A stretch of 28,445 nt of DNA from an uncultured Clostridium sp. (lineage in GTDB: Bacteria; Bacillota; Clostridia; Clostridiales; Clostridiaceae): the NCBI GenBank assembly GCA_934746785.1, contig CAKVFO010000025.1:1-28445 (forward strand), written 5' to 3'. The position numbers and the translations under genes are program-made. The notes under the pieces were generated by a model, which had not been told where the DNA came from, made no database searches, and was given only the letters and a program-made list of their open reading frames with translations. Shown one piece after another: positions 8,097 through 14,868 of this stretch (position 1 is its first letter; the number at the start of each line of letters is the position of its first letter).

Positions 8097-8984
8097 CTAA
8101 ATTCCTAAATAATTATTTTTATACTTTATCTTCACATTTTGTTCTGTAAGCTTAACATCGTCATTAAAATATTGAATCAAGTTATCTCCTGGTCTTAAAC
8201 TAAAAAAGGTTGAGTTTAAATCAATATAATTAAAGGCATTTTTATTTTTACCTTCACTTTTTATTATAACTTTTTTATTACCATAAGCTGTATTTATAAA
8301 TAGAACTTCGCCTTCTAAAATATCTCTTTTTACCTTTATAAACTCATTAGTTGTTGCATTTTTAACACATGGATTTTTAGCTGGTCCTTCAAATTCTATC
8401 TCTACAGGTGTTTCAATATGTCCATTAACTCTTAATATTGCACCTTTTTTTTCCTCATCTTTAGTTTTATGCTTAAATTTAAGATCAAACTTAAATGGGA
8501 ATTTAACTCCCCCCTCCCATACTGCAATAACTTTTTCTGTTGAATGCTCATCTTTAAAAAAGGGATCTGGACATACAATAGAAATCTTAAAAGCTAAAGG
8601 TGAGTATATATTATCCTGAACTATTTTAAAACTTTCTATTTCAAAGTTAATTTCACGAACAACTTCTTTATCATCTTCCCTAAGAATCACTTTTAAGCAT
8701 CCTTCATTTTTGGGATTAAAAAATGAAATTAAGTCCTCCCTTACCTTTTGAAATTCTCCTCCAACATACTCTGCTGCTATATCTATAGTTCTTCCTGAAA
8801 TTCTTTTACTATTTACTACTTTTCCATCATACTGAGAATTATCAGTCAAACTTAAATCTATATCAGAGCTTTCAATCCCCTCTATGGAGGTTAGTTTATA
8901 CTTTGAACTTTTACTAATCTCAATAACTCTTTTATCCTTTTCTTTTCCTGAAGTTAATATTAAATCTATACTTCTATTATCCAA
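8097..8984 (-). CDS. Distal tail protein (Dit-like)
   Basis: This 295-aa protein has the features of the siphophage tail family (Dit): two beta-rich halves, the central SGRTIDIAAEYVGG and FKISIVCPDPFFKDE segments (the latter near-universal in the family), and a C-terminal galectin-like half with SLRPGDNLIQYF. Dit forms the ring joining the tube to the tip complex. The start is TTG at 8984, after a GGGAGGGAG ribosome binding site within the end of the tape measure gene, which it overlaps by 8 bases. The position directly after the tape measure is canonical. Confidence 0.88.
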   Translation of the reverse strand: MDNRSIDLILTSGKEKDKRVIEISKSSKYKLTSIEGIESSDIDLSLTDNSQYDGKVVNSKRISGRTIDIAAEYVGGEFQKVREDLISFFNPKNEGCLKVILREDDKEVVREINFEIESFKIVQDNIYSPLAFKISIVCPDPFFKDEHSTEKVIAVWEGGVKFPFKFDLKFKHKTKDEEKKGAILRVNGHIETPVEIEFEGPAKNPCVKNATTNEFIKVKRDILEGEVLFINTAYGNKKVIIKSEGKNKNAFNYIDLNSTFFSLRPGDNLIQYFNDDVKLTEQNVKIKYKNNYLGI

Positions 8985-10857
8985 AAGCTAACTCCCTCCC
9001 GGCTCTTCTAATTGCTCTAGCTGTTTCACTTGGAGATTTTACAGGTTGAGTAATTGTTATATTTTGAACTATTCCATTATCATTGTTATTTACAATACTT
9101 GATGCAGAATCTTTATATCCTGAAAGACTTATAACACTTCCTAACATATCTAAAGATTGAAACTTAACTGTATCCTCCATTAAAGCTGTAAGATTTTCCA
9201 TGTCTTTCTTCACATCTGAAGCAAGTTTTACATATTCAATGTCAATTCCTAGTCCTATTCCTCTAACTAAGTTCTTACCAATTAAATCTCTCATTACCCT
9301 TGATGGTGAATGTATACCTAGAGTGTCTTTTATACCATTTATAATTCCTCCACAAAAATCTGATATTTTATTCTTTATCCAAGATATTGAGTTACTAATT
9401 CCCTGCCATATACCACTAACTATATTTCTTCCTATAGAGATCATTGTTGATGGAAGATTAGCAATGGTATTTATTATAGTTGAAACCATAGACGACATAG
9501 CACTTCCTGCATTAGAAATCATATTACTTCCCCACTGAACTAGGGCAGATAACGCACCTCCTAAACAATTCCCTATTCTTCCTGGCAGAGATGCAAACCA
9601 ACTAGTAACATTATCTATTAATGAGGATACTGCACTAACTGCATTATTGTACATATCAGATCCCCATCTAATTACATTACTTACCGCATTACATAACCAA
9701 CTCCAAATATTCCCTGGAAGTTTGGCAAACCAATTAACTATTCCACTAATTATTCCTGGCAAATCGTTTTTAATCCATCCCCAGCATGATACTCCAAATT
9801 CTATGACTTTCCCTAGAAGACATCCCAAAGCATATCCAATCTTACCTGGAAGTTCATTAAACCATTGAACAAAGATAATAATCCATTCTGGTATAGTCTT
9901 ACTAAAGAAATCTGATACTGCATTCCATCCATCTATAAATGCCTGCTTTATTACAAGCCATATATTTTTAAACCAATCAGGTATTGCCATAAAAAATGTG
10001 CAAATACTATCCCATGCAGCTGGAATTGATACTGTAAAAAAATCTACTATAGACTGCCATACCCCTACAAAGGTATCTTTAATAACATTCCATATTTCTA
10101 TTACTGCATTTCTAAAATCTTCATTTGTATTCCATAAATATACTATTGATGCCACTACAGCTGCAATAAGTGCTGGTATTACAAAAAACAAGCTTCCTGG
10201 TAACATTAATGTTGACACTAATTCAATAAGACTACTTATTAAACCATATACTGAAGATAATATTTCAAATGTTTCAAAAGCTGCTGCTACTGCAATAATA
10301 CCTGTTGTTACTGCTTCATTATTATCAAGAAGCCATGTTAAGGCATTAATAATTAAAGGCATACATCCATCTACTATTTCTCCAATTACTGAAATAAAAT
10401 CGCCTAATTTCTCTGATATTCCTTCTATTATTTCAGAGAACTGTCCATCTGATAAACACTCACTTATGCTATTAACCACGTTAGAAACTATATCTAAAAG
10501 ACTGCCCATAGGTTCTTCAAACTTACTTGGTATATCTTCAAAAACATTACTAAAAGTTTCACCTATCTCCTCTACTTTAGCCTTATTCTCATCACTTGTA
10601 GAAGCTGCAAACTCTCCAACTCCAGATACAATATCTTTAATAGAAGATGAAACTCCAACTATACTTTCTTGAAATGCTGAATATGCTTCTCCTGTTTGAC
10701 TCAAAGCATCTTTTGCCATATTTGAAAGTTCTTTAATTTTGTCTTTTATTCTCTCTCCAAAGCTCTTTTCAACTTCTTCCAAGTTATTTTCCATTTCAAA
10801 TTTAACTTTGATAGTACATGACTTTTCTACTGGTATCTCAATTGACTTATCATCCAA
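8977..10857 (-). CDS. Tail tape measure protein (short)
   Basis: This protein of about 626 aa has a coiled-coil-rich N-terminus, a hydrophobic middle (about residues 165-260), and many Trp-rich repeats of the form W-(N/S)-x-(I/V)...FF...IP. It ends with the tape-measure tail sequence GIKDTLGIHSPSRVMRDLIG. Tape measure length sets tail length; at roughly 1.5 angstrom per residue this predicts a tail near 90-95 nm. I prefer the TTG at 10857, which lies 6 bases after AAAGGGGTG, to the GTG at 10866, which falls within that ribosome binding site. A hairpin lies in the 60-base gap upstream. Confidence 0.92.
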   Translation of the reverse strand: MDDKSIEIPVEKSCTIKVKFEMENNLEEVEKSFGERIKDKIKELSNMAKDALSQTGEAYSAFQESIVGVSSSIKDIVSGVGEFAASTSDENKAKVEEIGETFSNVFEDIPSKFEEPMGSLLDIVSNVVNSISECLSDGQFSEIIEGISEKLGDFISVIGEIVDGCMPLIINALTWLLDNNEAVTTGIIAVAAAFETFEILSSVYGLISSLIELVSTLMLPGSLFFVIPALIAAVVASIVYLWNTNEDFRNAVIEIWNVIKDTFVGVWQSIVDFFTVSIPAAWDSICTFFMAIPDWFKNIWLVIKQAFIDGWNAVSDFFSKTIPEWIIIFVQWFNELPGKIGYALGCLLGKVIEFGVSCWGWIKNDLPGIISGIVNWFAKLPGNIWSWLCNAVSNVIRWGSDMYNNAVSAVSSLIDNVTSWFASLPGRIGNCLGGALSALVQWGSNMISNAGSAMSSMVSTIINTIANLPSTMISIGRNIVSGIWQGISNSISWIKNKISDFCGGIINGIKDTLGIHSPSRVMRDLIGKNLVRGIGLGIDIEYVKLASDVKKDMENLTALMEDTVKFQSLDMLGSVISLSGYKDSASSIVNNNDNGIVQNITITQPVKSPSETARAIRRAGRELAFG

Positions 10858-10883
10858 AATATTCACCCCTTTCTCTAAATAAT

Positions 10884-10918
10884 AGACACTGTAGTTATTA
10901 TAATTTTCTACAGTGTCT
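10884..10918. terminator. Intra-operon hairpin between tail chaperone and tape measure genes
   Basis: AGACACTGTAG (10884-10894) and CTACAGTGTCT (10908-10918) form an 11-bp perfect stem, followed on the leftward transcript by ATTATTTAG. The U-run is weak, so it may be a partial terminator or an RNA processing site that lowers tape measure expression relative to the abundant tube protein upstream. Confidence 0.55.
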
Positions 10919-10928
10919 TACTTGATAT

Positions 10929-11522
10929 TTATAGAACCTTACTCAAATCTCCATCTTTAAGTAAAGCCTTTTCTATATCTTCTATCTTTTTATTTTCCTT
11001 TTTAGATCTTGGTATTTCATGAAGCTTCTTCATTTTTCTATAGAATTCCTGCTGCTCTTTTGACATGGTATTTGTAATATTCATTGCTCTATAACCCATT
11101 ATCTTTACAAATTCGTTATCATCCTTTAAAGATTTAAACATGGCTCTAAACTTCCACCAATGCATATAAGACTCTTGTAGATCCACACCATATTGAGCTA
11201 GAAACGCAGAATAAATATATTCAGCATCAAAATCATAAGAATAAACCATATTATTACGTCCTTCTTCTAACTTTCCCCCATTTAATACCGCATCTTTTCC
11301 TCCCCTATAAAACCAAAGAATCTTTTTTACAGCTTCTTCTTTATTTTTGGGGATTACAGGATAATAAAGATTTAGAGCATAAAAAACTTTATCTCTTTCA
11401 TCTAATTCATCATCCTGCATCATAATTTCAAATAAAATTGATGTTCTGAAATCAAAATTTATATCAAATTTCTCTCCATCTACTTCAACACTTTCAGGAA
11501 GTCTATCAATTAAAATATTCAT
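10929..11522 (-). CDS. Gp15-like tail assembly chaperone
   Basis: This 197-aa protein begins MNILIDRLPESVEVDGEKFDIN followed by DFRTSILFEIMM, the pattern of the bacteriophage Gp15 family. Members sit between the gpG-like chaperone and the tape measure, the position of the gpT chaperone part in other siphophages. It also has AFLAQYGVDLQ and MHWWKFRAMFKSL, typical of the family. Its ATG overlaps the stop of the upstream chaperone gene (TAATG), so the two are probably translationally coupled. I see no slippery heptamer at the junction. It ends with a basic region. Confidence 0.85.
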   Translation of the reverse strand: MNILIDRLPESVEVDGEKFDINFDFRTSILFEIMMQDDELDERDKVFYALNLYYPVIPKNKEEAVKKILWFYRGGKDAVLNGGKLEEGRNNMVYSYDFDAEYIYSAFLAQYGVDLQESYMHWWKFRAMFKSLKDDNEFVKIMGYRAMNITNTMSKEQQEFYRKMKKLHEIPRSKKENKKIEDIEKALLKDGDLSKVL

Positions 11523-11863
11523 TATCTTTTACTTCTCTTAATCCTATCCTTAGAATACTTTGACTGCATTTTTTTCAATTCTGAAGCTTGTTGGTTTGTT
11601 TGATCTATCAATTCTTCAAAAGCCTTTAAAGTAGTTAAAATATTAACTTTATCTCCAAAAATTTTTTTATCAGTCCCCTCTCCAAAAAGAGTATTAAAAC
11701 ATTTAAATATAACAGTACATTGATTTCTTATAACCTCAGAACCTGTCACATTAGAATTTGTATTGGAACTTTTTGAAACCTCCTGCAATGCTGCTTCATA
11801 TTTTTCAGCAACATCAGCATCAAAAATATCTAAATCCTGAAGTTCAACTCCATTAATAACCAT
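11522..11863 (-). CDS. gpG-like tail assembly chaperone
   Basis: This 113-aa, mostly helical protein starts MVINGVELQDLDIFDADVAEKYE and ends with a very basic tail (KMQSKYSKDRIKRSKR). Its size, its position between the major tail protein and the Gp15-like gene, and its opening motif match the small tail assembly chaperone that coats the tape measure during assembly. The start is supported by ATAGGAGAGATTTTAG. It shares the TAATG junction with the next gene. Confidence 0.8.
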   Translation of the reverse strand: MVINGVELQDLDIFDADVAEKYEAALQEVSKSSNTNSNVTGSEVIRNQCTVIFKCFNTLFGEGTDKKIFGDKVNILTTLKAFEELIDQTNQQASELKKMQSKYSKDRIKRSKR

Positions 11864-11882
11864 CTAAAATCTCTCCTATCTA

Positions 11883-12425
11883 TTAGTTTTCTGTTTCATT
11901 AACACTTGGTACAATATCCTTTTTAGCTGCATTCATCATTTCTTCTGCACTTAAATAAAATTGTTTTTCCTTAGTATCAAATATCCCCATTGTAGGTTCT
12001 CCATTAGCATAAAGATTTCCACTTACTACAATGCTTTCACCACCTGCGCCAGCAAAACTAGCTGTTTCACATGTTACATTAAATTTTCTTGCTCTATAAA
12101 TACTCTTTCCTTCTTCAACTACATCAAATAATTCAACTCGTACATATTCAAATTCTGCATCTTTGCCTGTTAATTGATTTCTTCCCACATTATAAAGTGC
12201 CATTACTGCTTCTTCAGATTTAATTAAATCTGATGAATATGCGAATTGAGTTTGATATCCCTTTACTATACTCGTACTTGATTTAGAATTCACATAAGTT
12301 TTTGTATCGATTTGAGCTGTTGGATTTTCATCTAAAGTATTAAATCCTGCTCCCATAAGTTCATATTTTCCATTTACCATTAAATAGTCTGCTACCATAT
12401 TTCTTTGAATTGTTAAATTTGCCAT
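11883..12425 (-). CDS. Major tail (tube) protein
   Basis: This 180-aa protein resembles Firmicute siphophage major tail proteins. It opens MANLTIQRNMVADYLMVNG, carries the motif GFNTLDENPTAQIDTKTYVN near residues 27-45 and a beta-rich core, and ends with the FDTKEKQFY segment followed by a short acidic tail. It would polymerise into the flexible tail tube. No sheath protein or sheath-type gene is present, which argues for a non-contractile tube. It has a good ribosome binding site (AAAGGGGAGTAATTATT) and lies 5 bases from the upstream gene. Confidence 0.9.
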   Translation of the reverse strand: MANLTIQRNMVADYLMVNGKYELMGAGFNTLDENPTAQIDTKTYVNSKSSTSIVKGYQTQFAYSSDLIKSEEAVMALYNVGRNQLTGKDAEFEYVRVELFDVVEEGKSIYRARKFNVTCETASFAGAGGESIVVSGNLYANGEPTMGIFDTKEKQFYLSAEEMMNAAKKDIVPSVNETEN

Positions 12426-12430
12426 AATAA

Positions 12431-12844
12431 TTACTCCCCTTTTTCATAATAATTTAAAATAAAATTGATTTGATAAGTGTAGCTTTCTGCTACGTCTTTT
12501 AAAGCTTCAGCTAATAAGGAAGCTTTAATTGATTCTATCTTTCTATTTTCATCTAGATTCTTTATTCCTAAACTTCTAAGTCTTCTTTTAAGATATAGTA
12601 ATAGATGTTTATCAAATTCTGTATCTATTAAATTTTCTATTGTTTTAATGCCATAAGCTTTATTAGTAGTAAACATAAATCCAAATTGATTTATTGAATC
12701 CCCATTTATATAATTTTTAACTAAAGGCTCTTTAACTGGTACCTCTTTTAGAGAGTAACCATCTTCTTTACTTACTTCCTTGTAAAATTCTTTTAAATAA
12801 GGACATTCACTTACTAATTCTCTTAAATAATTAATAATTGACAA
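12431..12844 (-). CDS. Probable tail completion/terminator protein (first late gene)
   Basis: This 137-aa protein opens the late operon. Its middle (GDSINQFGFMFTTNKAYGIKTIENLI) and end (AESYTYQINFILNYYEKG) resemble the small Firmicute phage protein encoded just before the major tail protein, which caps or finishes the tail. In a headless particle it would close the top of the tube. The start is TTG at 12844, 9-10 bases after AAGGAGGG. No head-tail connector or other head-proximal gene precedes it. The family assignment comes from pattern and position. Confidence 0.62.
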   Translation of the reverse strand: MSIINYLRELVSECPYLKEFYKEVSKEDGYSLKEVPVKEPLVKNYINGDSINQFGFMFTTNKAYGIKTIENLIDTEFDKHLLLYLKRRLRSLGIKNLDENRKIESIKASLLAEALKDVAESYTYQINFILNYYEKGE

Positions 12845-13084
12845 CTTTCTAAACCCTCCTTAAGAGCTTTAAGCTTTTTAATATTTTTTTATAAACATAT
12901 GCGCATTAGTTTATAAGTAAAGGAGCTTTAAGATTTACTCTTAAGCTCCTTAGGCTTCCCTCTGTACAGTTTTTCACCATACATAAATTGTATCATCAGT
13001 TTTACTTTTGGTATATTAAATCATCTCACTCTAGTACATAACTTTGTACTAACTTTGTTTCAATTTTATTTCCCACAAAAAAAA
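12845..13084 (-). promoter_or_regulatory. Late-operon control region and leader
   Basis: This stretch between the ArpU-like gene's terminator and the first tail gene carries no gene. Reading leftward it holds: TAACTTTGT twice in exact 11-bp register (13039-13047 and 13050-13058); a 20-bp dyad, TAGTACA-N6-TGTACTA (13032-13051); two candidate promoters (TTGAAA-17-TATGTA at 13063-13035, overlapping the dyad, and a weak TATACC-17-TACAAT at 13015-12987, with the dyad centred near -61); a stable hairpin at 12920-12951; and a 28-bp near-palindrome at 12889-12916. Control by the ArpU-like protein is inferred. Confidence 0.55.
12920..12951 (-). promoter_or_regulatory. Leader hairpin of the late operon
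   Basis: AAGGAGCTT (12920-12928 on the plus strand) pairs with AAGCTCCTT (12943-12951), extended by four inner pairs past a one-base bulge. There is no U-run after it on the leftward transcript. Its 5' arm in the transcript includes CTTAAGAG, which is also complementary to CTCTTAAG overlapping the ribosome binding site of the first tail gene, so two exclusive folds are possible. Confidence 0.5.
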
Positions 13085-13130
13085 TTATGGATATCCTGTT
13101 TAAACATACGGATTTACAGGATATCCATAA
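13077..13130 (-). terminator. Strong terminator after the ArpU-like gene
   Basis: A perfect 15-bp stem (13085-13099 with 13116-13130) is followed on the leftward strand by eight Ts. It separates the early control genes from the tail operon, so the tail genes need their own promoter or antitermination. Confidence 0.88.
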
Positions 13131-13155
13131 AATCTAAATCATATATTCATTCAAT

Positions 13156-13539
13156 TTAACTAAGTACAATCATAAACTTTTCAACTGCTTTCTTTTTAAG
13201 TCTATAATATTTATTTCTATCAATCATAAGCTCACTTTGTACATCTTCCTTATCTATGTCATCTCTAAAATATGCAGTTTCAATAATTCTTCTGCTCATA
13301 TCATCAAGTCTTTCTAATACATAATCTATAGCTTTAACTATATTTTTCATATAATCAAGATCCATAACAGAACTTTCTACACTTGAACTAAATTTATTAG
13401 TTTTAGAAGTAACTTCACCAAAATTTGTTCCTCCTTTTAAATCTGGCATTTCAATTGACATAATATAATAAGGATATTCCTTTAACTTCTTCTCAGTCTT
13501 CTTTCTTAACACTTTATATTCTTCATTATTTAAATTCAT
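13156..13539 (-). CDS. ArpU-like phage transcriptional regulator
   Basis: This 127-aa protein has a C-terminal sigma-region-4-like helix-turn-helix (about residues 82-125: RIIETAYFRDDIDKEDVQSE then MIDRNKYYRLKKKAVEKF), as in ArpU-type late regulators of Firmicute phages. It lies between the Cro-like gene and the tail operon and is followed by a strong terminator, fitting a switch from early to late expression. Its start follows AATAGGAGGGGTAAAA, and a perfect dyad (13554-13568) matching the early operators lies directly upstream. An activator role for the late promoter is inferred from family and position. Confidence 0.72.
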   Translation of the reverse strand: MNLNNEEYKVLRKKTEKKLKEYPYYIMSIEMPDLKGGTNFGEVTSKTNKFSSSVESSVMDLDYMKNIVKAIDYVLERLDDMSRRIIETAYFRDDIDKEDVQSELMIDRNKYYRLKKKAVEKFMIVLS

Positions 13540-13552
13540 TTTTACCCCTCCT

Positions 13553-13571
13553 ATTCAAGTTGCTTGAACTC
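13553..13571. promoter_or_regulatory. Operator O3 upstream of the ArpU-like gene
   Basis: The sequence ATTCAAGTTGCTTGAACTC contains a perfect dyad, TTCAAG-TTG-CTTGAA (13554-13568), directly before the ribosome binding site. It aligns without gaps to O1 and O2. Confidence 0.65.
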
Positions 13572-13751
13572 CTATTTTAAAAAAATTTCCTTTTCTACTC
13601 CATATAGCTTGGACAACTTTTCAATTTTATCTACTGTCAGCTTAACCTTTTTATGTTCTAATGCCCAATAGCCGCTTTTACTTTTATAACCTAACAATTT
13701 ACCTGCCTCTTCAAGAGTATAACCTCTATCAAGTCTTAATTTTTTTAACAT
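13572..13751 (-). CDS. Small Cro-like helix-turn-helix protein
   Basis: This 59-aa protein is almost entirely one helix-turn-helix (LRLDRGYTLEEAGKLLGYKS, then GYWALEHKKVKLTVDKIEKL). I use the ATG at 13751, which follows GGGAGGTGTATT, rather than the longer frame from 13772, which runs through that ribosome binding site. It is divergent from the ImmR-like repressor, and its promoter carries two of the three matching operators. The position is that of Cro in lambdoid-type switches. The DNA-binding role is certain; its place in the switch is inferred. Confidence 0.78.
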   Translation of the reverse strand: MLKKLRLDRGYTLEEAGKLLGYKSKSGYWALEHKKVKLTVDKIEKLSKLYGVEKEIFLK

Positions 13752-13766
13752 AATACACCTCCCAAA

Positions 13767-13785
13767 GTCCAAGATTTCTGAACTT
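13767..13785. promoter_or_regulatory. Operator O2
   Basis: GTCCAAGATTTCTGAACTT aligns without gaps to O1 and O3 (shared core TCCAAG/TTCAAG and TGAACT). It lies just downstream of the expected start of the leftward early transcript and just upstream of the Cro-like ribosome binding site. Confidence 0.55.
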
Positions 13786-13794
13786 TATATTTTT

Positions 13795-13823
13795 ATATTA
13801 ATCCAAGTTTCTTGAACTGTCAA
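13795..13823 (-). promoter_or_regulatory. Early leftward promoter with operator O1 in its spacer
   Basis: TTGACA (13818-13823, complement) and TAATAT (13795-13800, complement) are separated by exactly 17 bases. Operator O1 (ATCCAAGTTTCTTGAACTG, 13801-13819) fills the spacer, so a bound repressor would block polymerase directly. Confidence 0.7.
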
Positions 13824-13853
13824 TATAATATTTAAGCATTTACAGATATATTT

Positions 13854-13884
13854 ACGAAATTTCGTTATTCTAGTACAATATAAT
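13854..13884 (+). promoter_or_regulatory. Promoter of the repressor gene with adjacent palindrome
   Basis: TATAAT lies at 13879-13884 before the ImmR-like gene. A perfect 12-bp palindrome (ACGAAATTTCGT, 13854-13865) covers the place of the -35 box, where I see no good match. It may be an activator or autoregulation site distinct from the O1-O3 operators. Confidence 0.5.
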
Positions 13885-13911
13885 TGAACTTATTAATAAG
13901 GAGATTTATAA

Positions 13912-14280
13912 ATGATTACTTTAGCTAATAGATTAAAAGAATTAAGAAAAGATAGAGGATTAACTCAAAAGGATCTTGGAAATATTTTAGGCGTTGGTAA
14001 AACTACTATTTCTATGTATGAAAACGGGAACTCCACTCCTAATGATGAAATTAAACTTAAAATATGTGATTACTTTAATGTATCTCTAGACTATCTTATT
14101 GGTAAATCATCCGTAAAAAATTATCAAGAAAATCCTCATTTTAATACTATAGATAAAATAGCAAAAAATAATGGTATACATACTTTAGCTGCTCACTTTG
14201 AAAATGAAGAATTTACTCAAGATGATTTAAATGATATAGAAAACTTCATAAACTATGTAATATCAAAAAAGAAAACGTAA
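13912..14280 (+). CDS. XRE-family repressor, ImmR/CI-like
   Basis: This 122-aa protein has an N-terminal XRE helix-turn-helix (residues about 6-62: LKELRKDRGLTQKDLGNILG then KTTISMYENGNSTPNDE). The C-terminal part (FNTIDKIAKNNGIHTLAAHF, then FTQDDLNDIENFINYV) is like ICEBs1 ImmR and many phage repressors whose inactivation depends on an ImmA-type protease. That partner is encoded directly downstream. It is divergent from the Cro-like gene. Start ATG after AAGGAGATTTATAA. It should keep the tail island silent by binding O1-O3. Confidence 0.85.
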   Translation: MITLANRLKELRKDRGLTQKDLGNILGVGKTTISMYENGNSTPNDEIKLKICDYFNVSLDYLIGKSSVKNYQENPHFNTIDKIAKNNGIHTLAAHFENEEFTQDDLNDIENFINYVISKKKT

Positions 14281-14307
14281 GAACATTTGTTCGATTTATG
14301 GTATAAT
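14281..14307 (+). promoter_or_regulatory. LexA-type SOS box at the ImmA-like promoter
   Basis: GAACATTTGTTC (14281-14292) matches the Gram-positive LexA/DinR core GAAC-N4-GTTC and is followed by a further G (GTTCG). A clean TATAAT sits at 14302-14307, so the box covers the -35/spacer area of a promoter in the 61-base gap before the ImmA-like gene. LexA would repress this promoter until DNA damage. Confidence 0.72.
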
Positions 14308-14341
14308 ACTCCTATAAAGACTTACCTATTAGGAGGAACAT

Positions 14342-14800
14342 ATGGAATACATGGATTTAGTTAATGAAGCTTATATGAAAGATATCGATATAGTAGAAAT
14401 ACCCTTTAATAAAAATATAAAAGGCTTATATTGTGATAAAACTATAGGACTTAATAAAAATATAAAAACTACAACTGAAAAAAAATGCATATTAGCTGAA
14501 GAATTGGGCCATTTCTATACTACAAGTGGAAATATTATAGACAACTCTATATTATGTAAGAAATCAGAAAACACTGCTAGAAGATGGGCATATATGCGAT
14601 TAATAAGCCTTTCTGATTTTATTGATGCTTTTAATTATGGTATAAATACCTTTGAAGATTTAGCCTCTTATCTTGATGTAACTATTCCATTCTTAAAGGA
14701 AACTATTAATTTTTATAAAAAAAGATATGGAATTAAAACATCTATAGATAATTATATAATCTTTTTTGAGCCTTCCTTTTCTATTGTGAAAAAATTTTAA
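14342..14800 (+). CDS. ImmA/IrrE-family protease-like protein
   Basis: This 152-aa protein carries the family motif ILAEELGHFYTTSGN (about residues 51-65), followed by the helix ENTARRWAYMRLISL typical of ImmA-like proteins encoded beside phage repressors. In ICEBs1, ImmA cleaves the repressor ImmR; here the likely substrate is the neighbouring 122-aa repressor. The zinc motif reads EELGH rather than HExxH, so the first His is a Glu, as I recall in many phage-type members. Start ATG after TTAGGAGGAACAT. A LexA-type box lies in its promoter. Confidence 0.82.
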   Translation: MEYMDLVNEAYMKDIDIVEIPFNKNIKGLYCDKTIGLNKNIKTTTEKKCILAEELGHFYTTSGNIIDNSILCKKSENTARRWAYMRLISLSDFIDAFNYGINTFEDLASYLDVTIPFLKETINFYKKRYGIKTSIDNYIIFFEPSFSIVKKF

Positions 14801-14814
14801 GTTTTTCTATAATA

Positions 14815-14851
14815 AAGCTGAAGCTATGACTTTTACTTTTAGCTTCAGCTT
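14815..14851. terminator. Terminator at the right edge of the tail island
   Basis: AAGCTGAAGCTA (14815-14826) and TAGCTTCAGCTT (14840-14851) form a 12-bp perfect stem between two convergent genes. T-rich sequence follows on the leftward strand; little follows on the plus strand. Confidence 0.72.
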
Positions 14852-14868
14852 AACTACACAATGTTATT

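Noticed and set aside
9998..10672. 224-aa plus-strand open frame
   Set aside because: It lies opposite the tape measure gene and has no ribosome binding site; composition and low-complexity content fit an antisense shadow.
11500..11560. Programmed frameshift between the two tail chaperones (gpG/gpGT type)
   Set aside because: No slippery heptamer is visible near the junction, and a TAATG overlap plus a separate Gp15-like start explain expression of the second gene.
4363..14800. Ordinary defective prophage as the explanation of the tail island
   Set aside because: No broken genes or remnants of head, packaging, replication or integration genes are seen; loss is clean and the lysis and control genes are intact. 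It remains the main alternative to a tailocin.
4275..14851. Direct repeats at the two edges of the tail island as att sites
   Set aside because: Comparing the edges by eye, I found no shared direct repeat, and there is no integrase.
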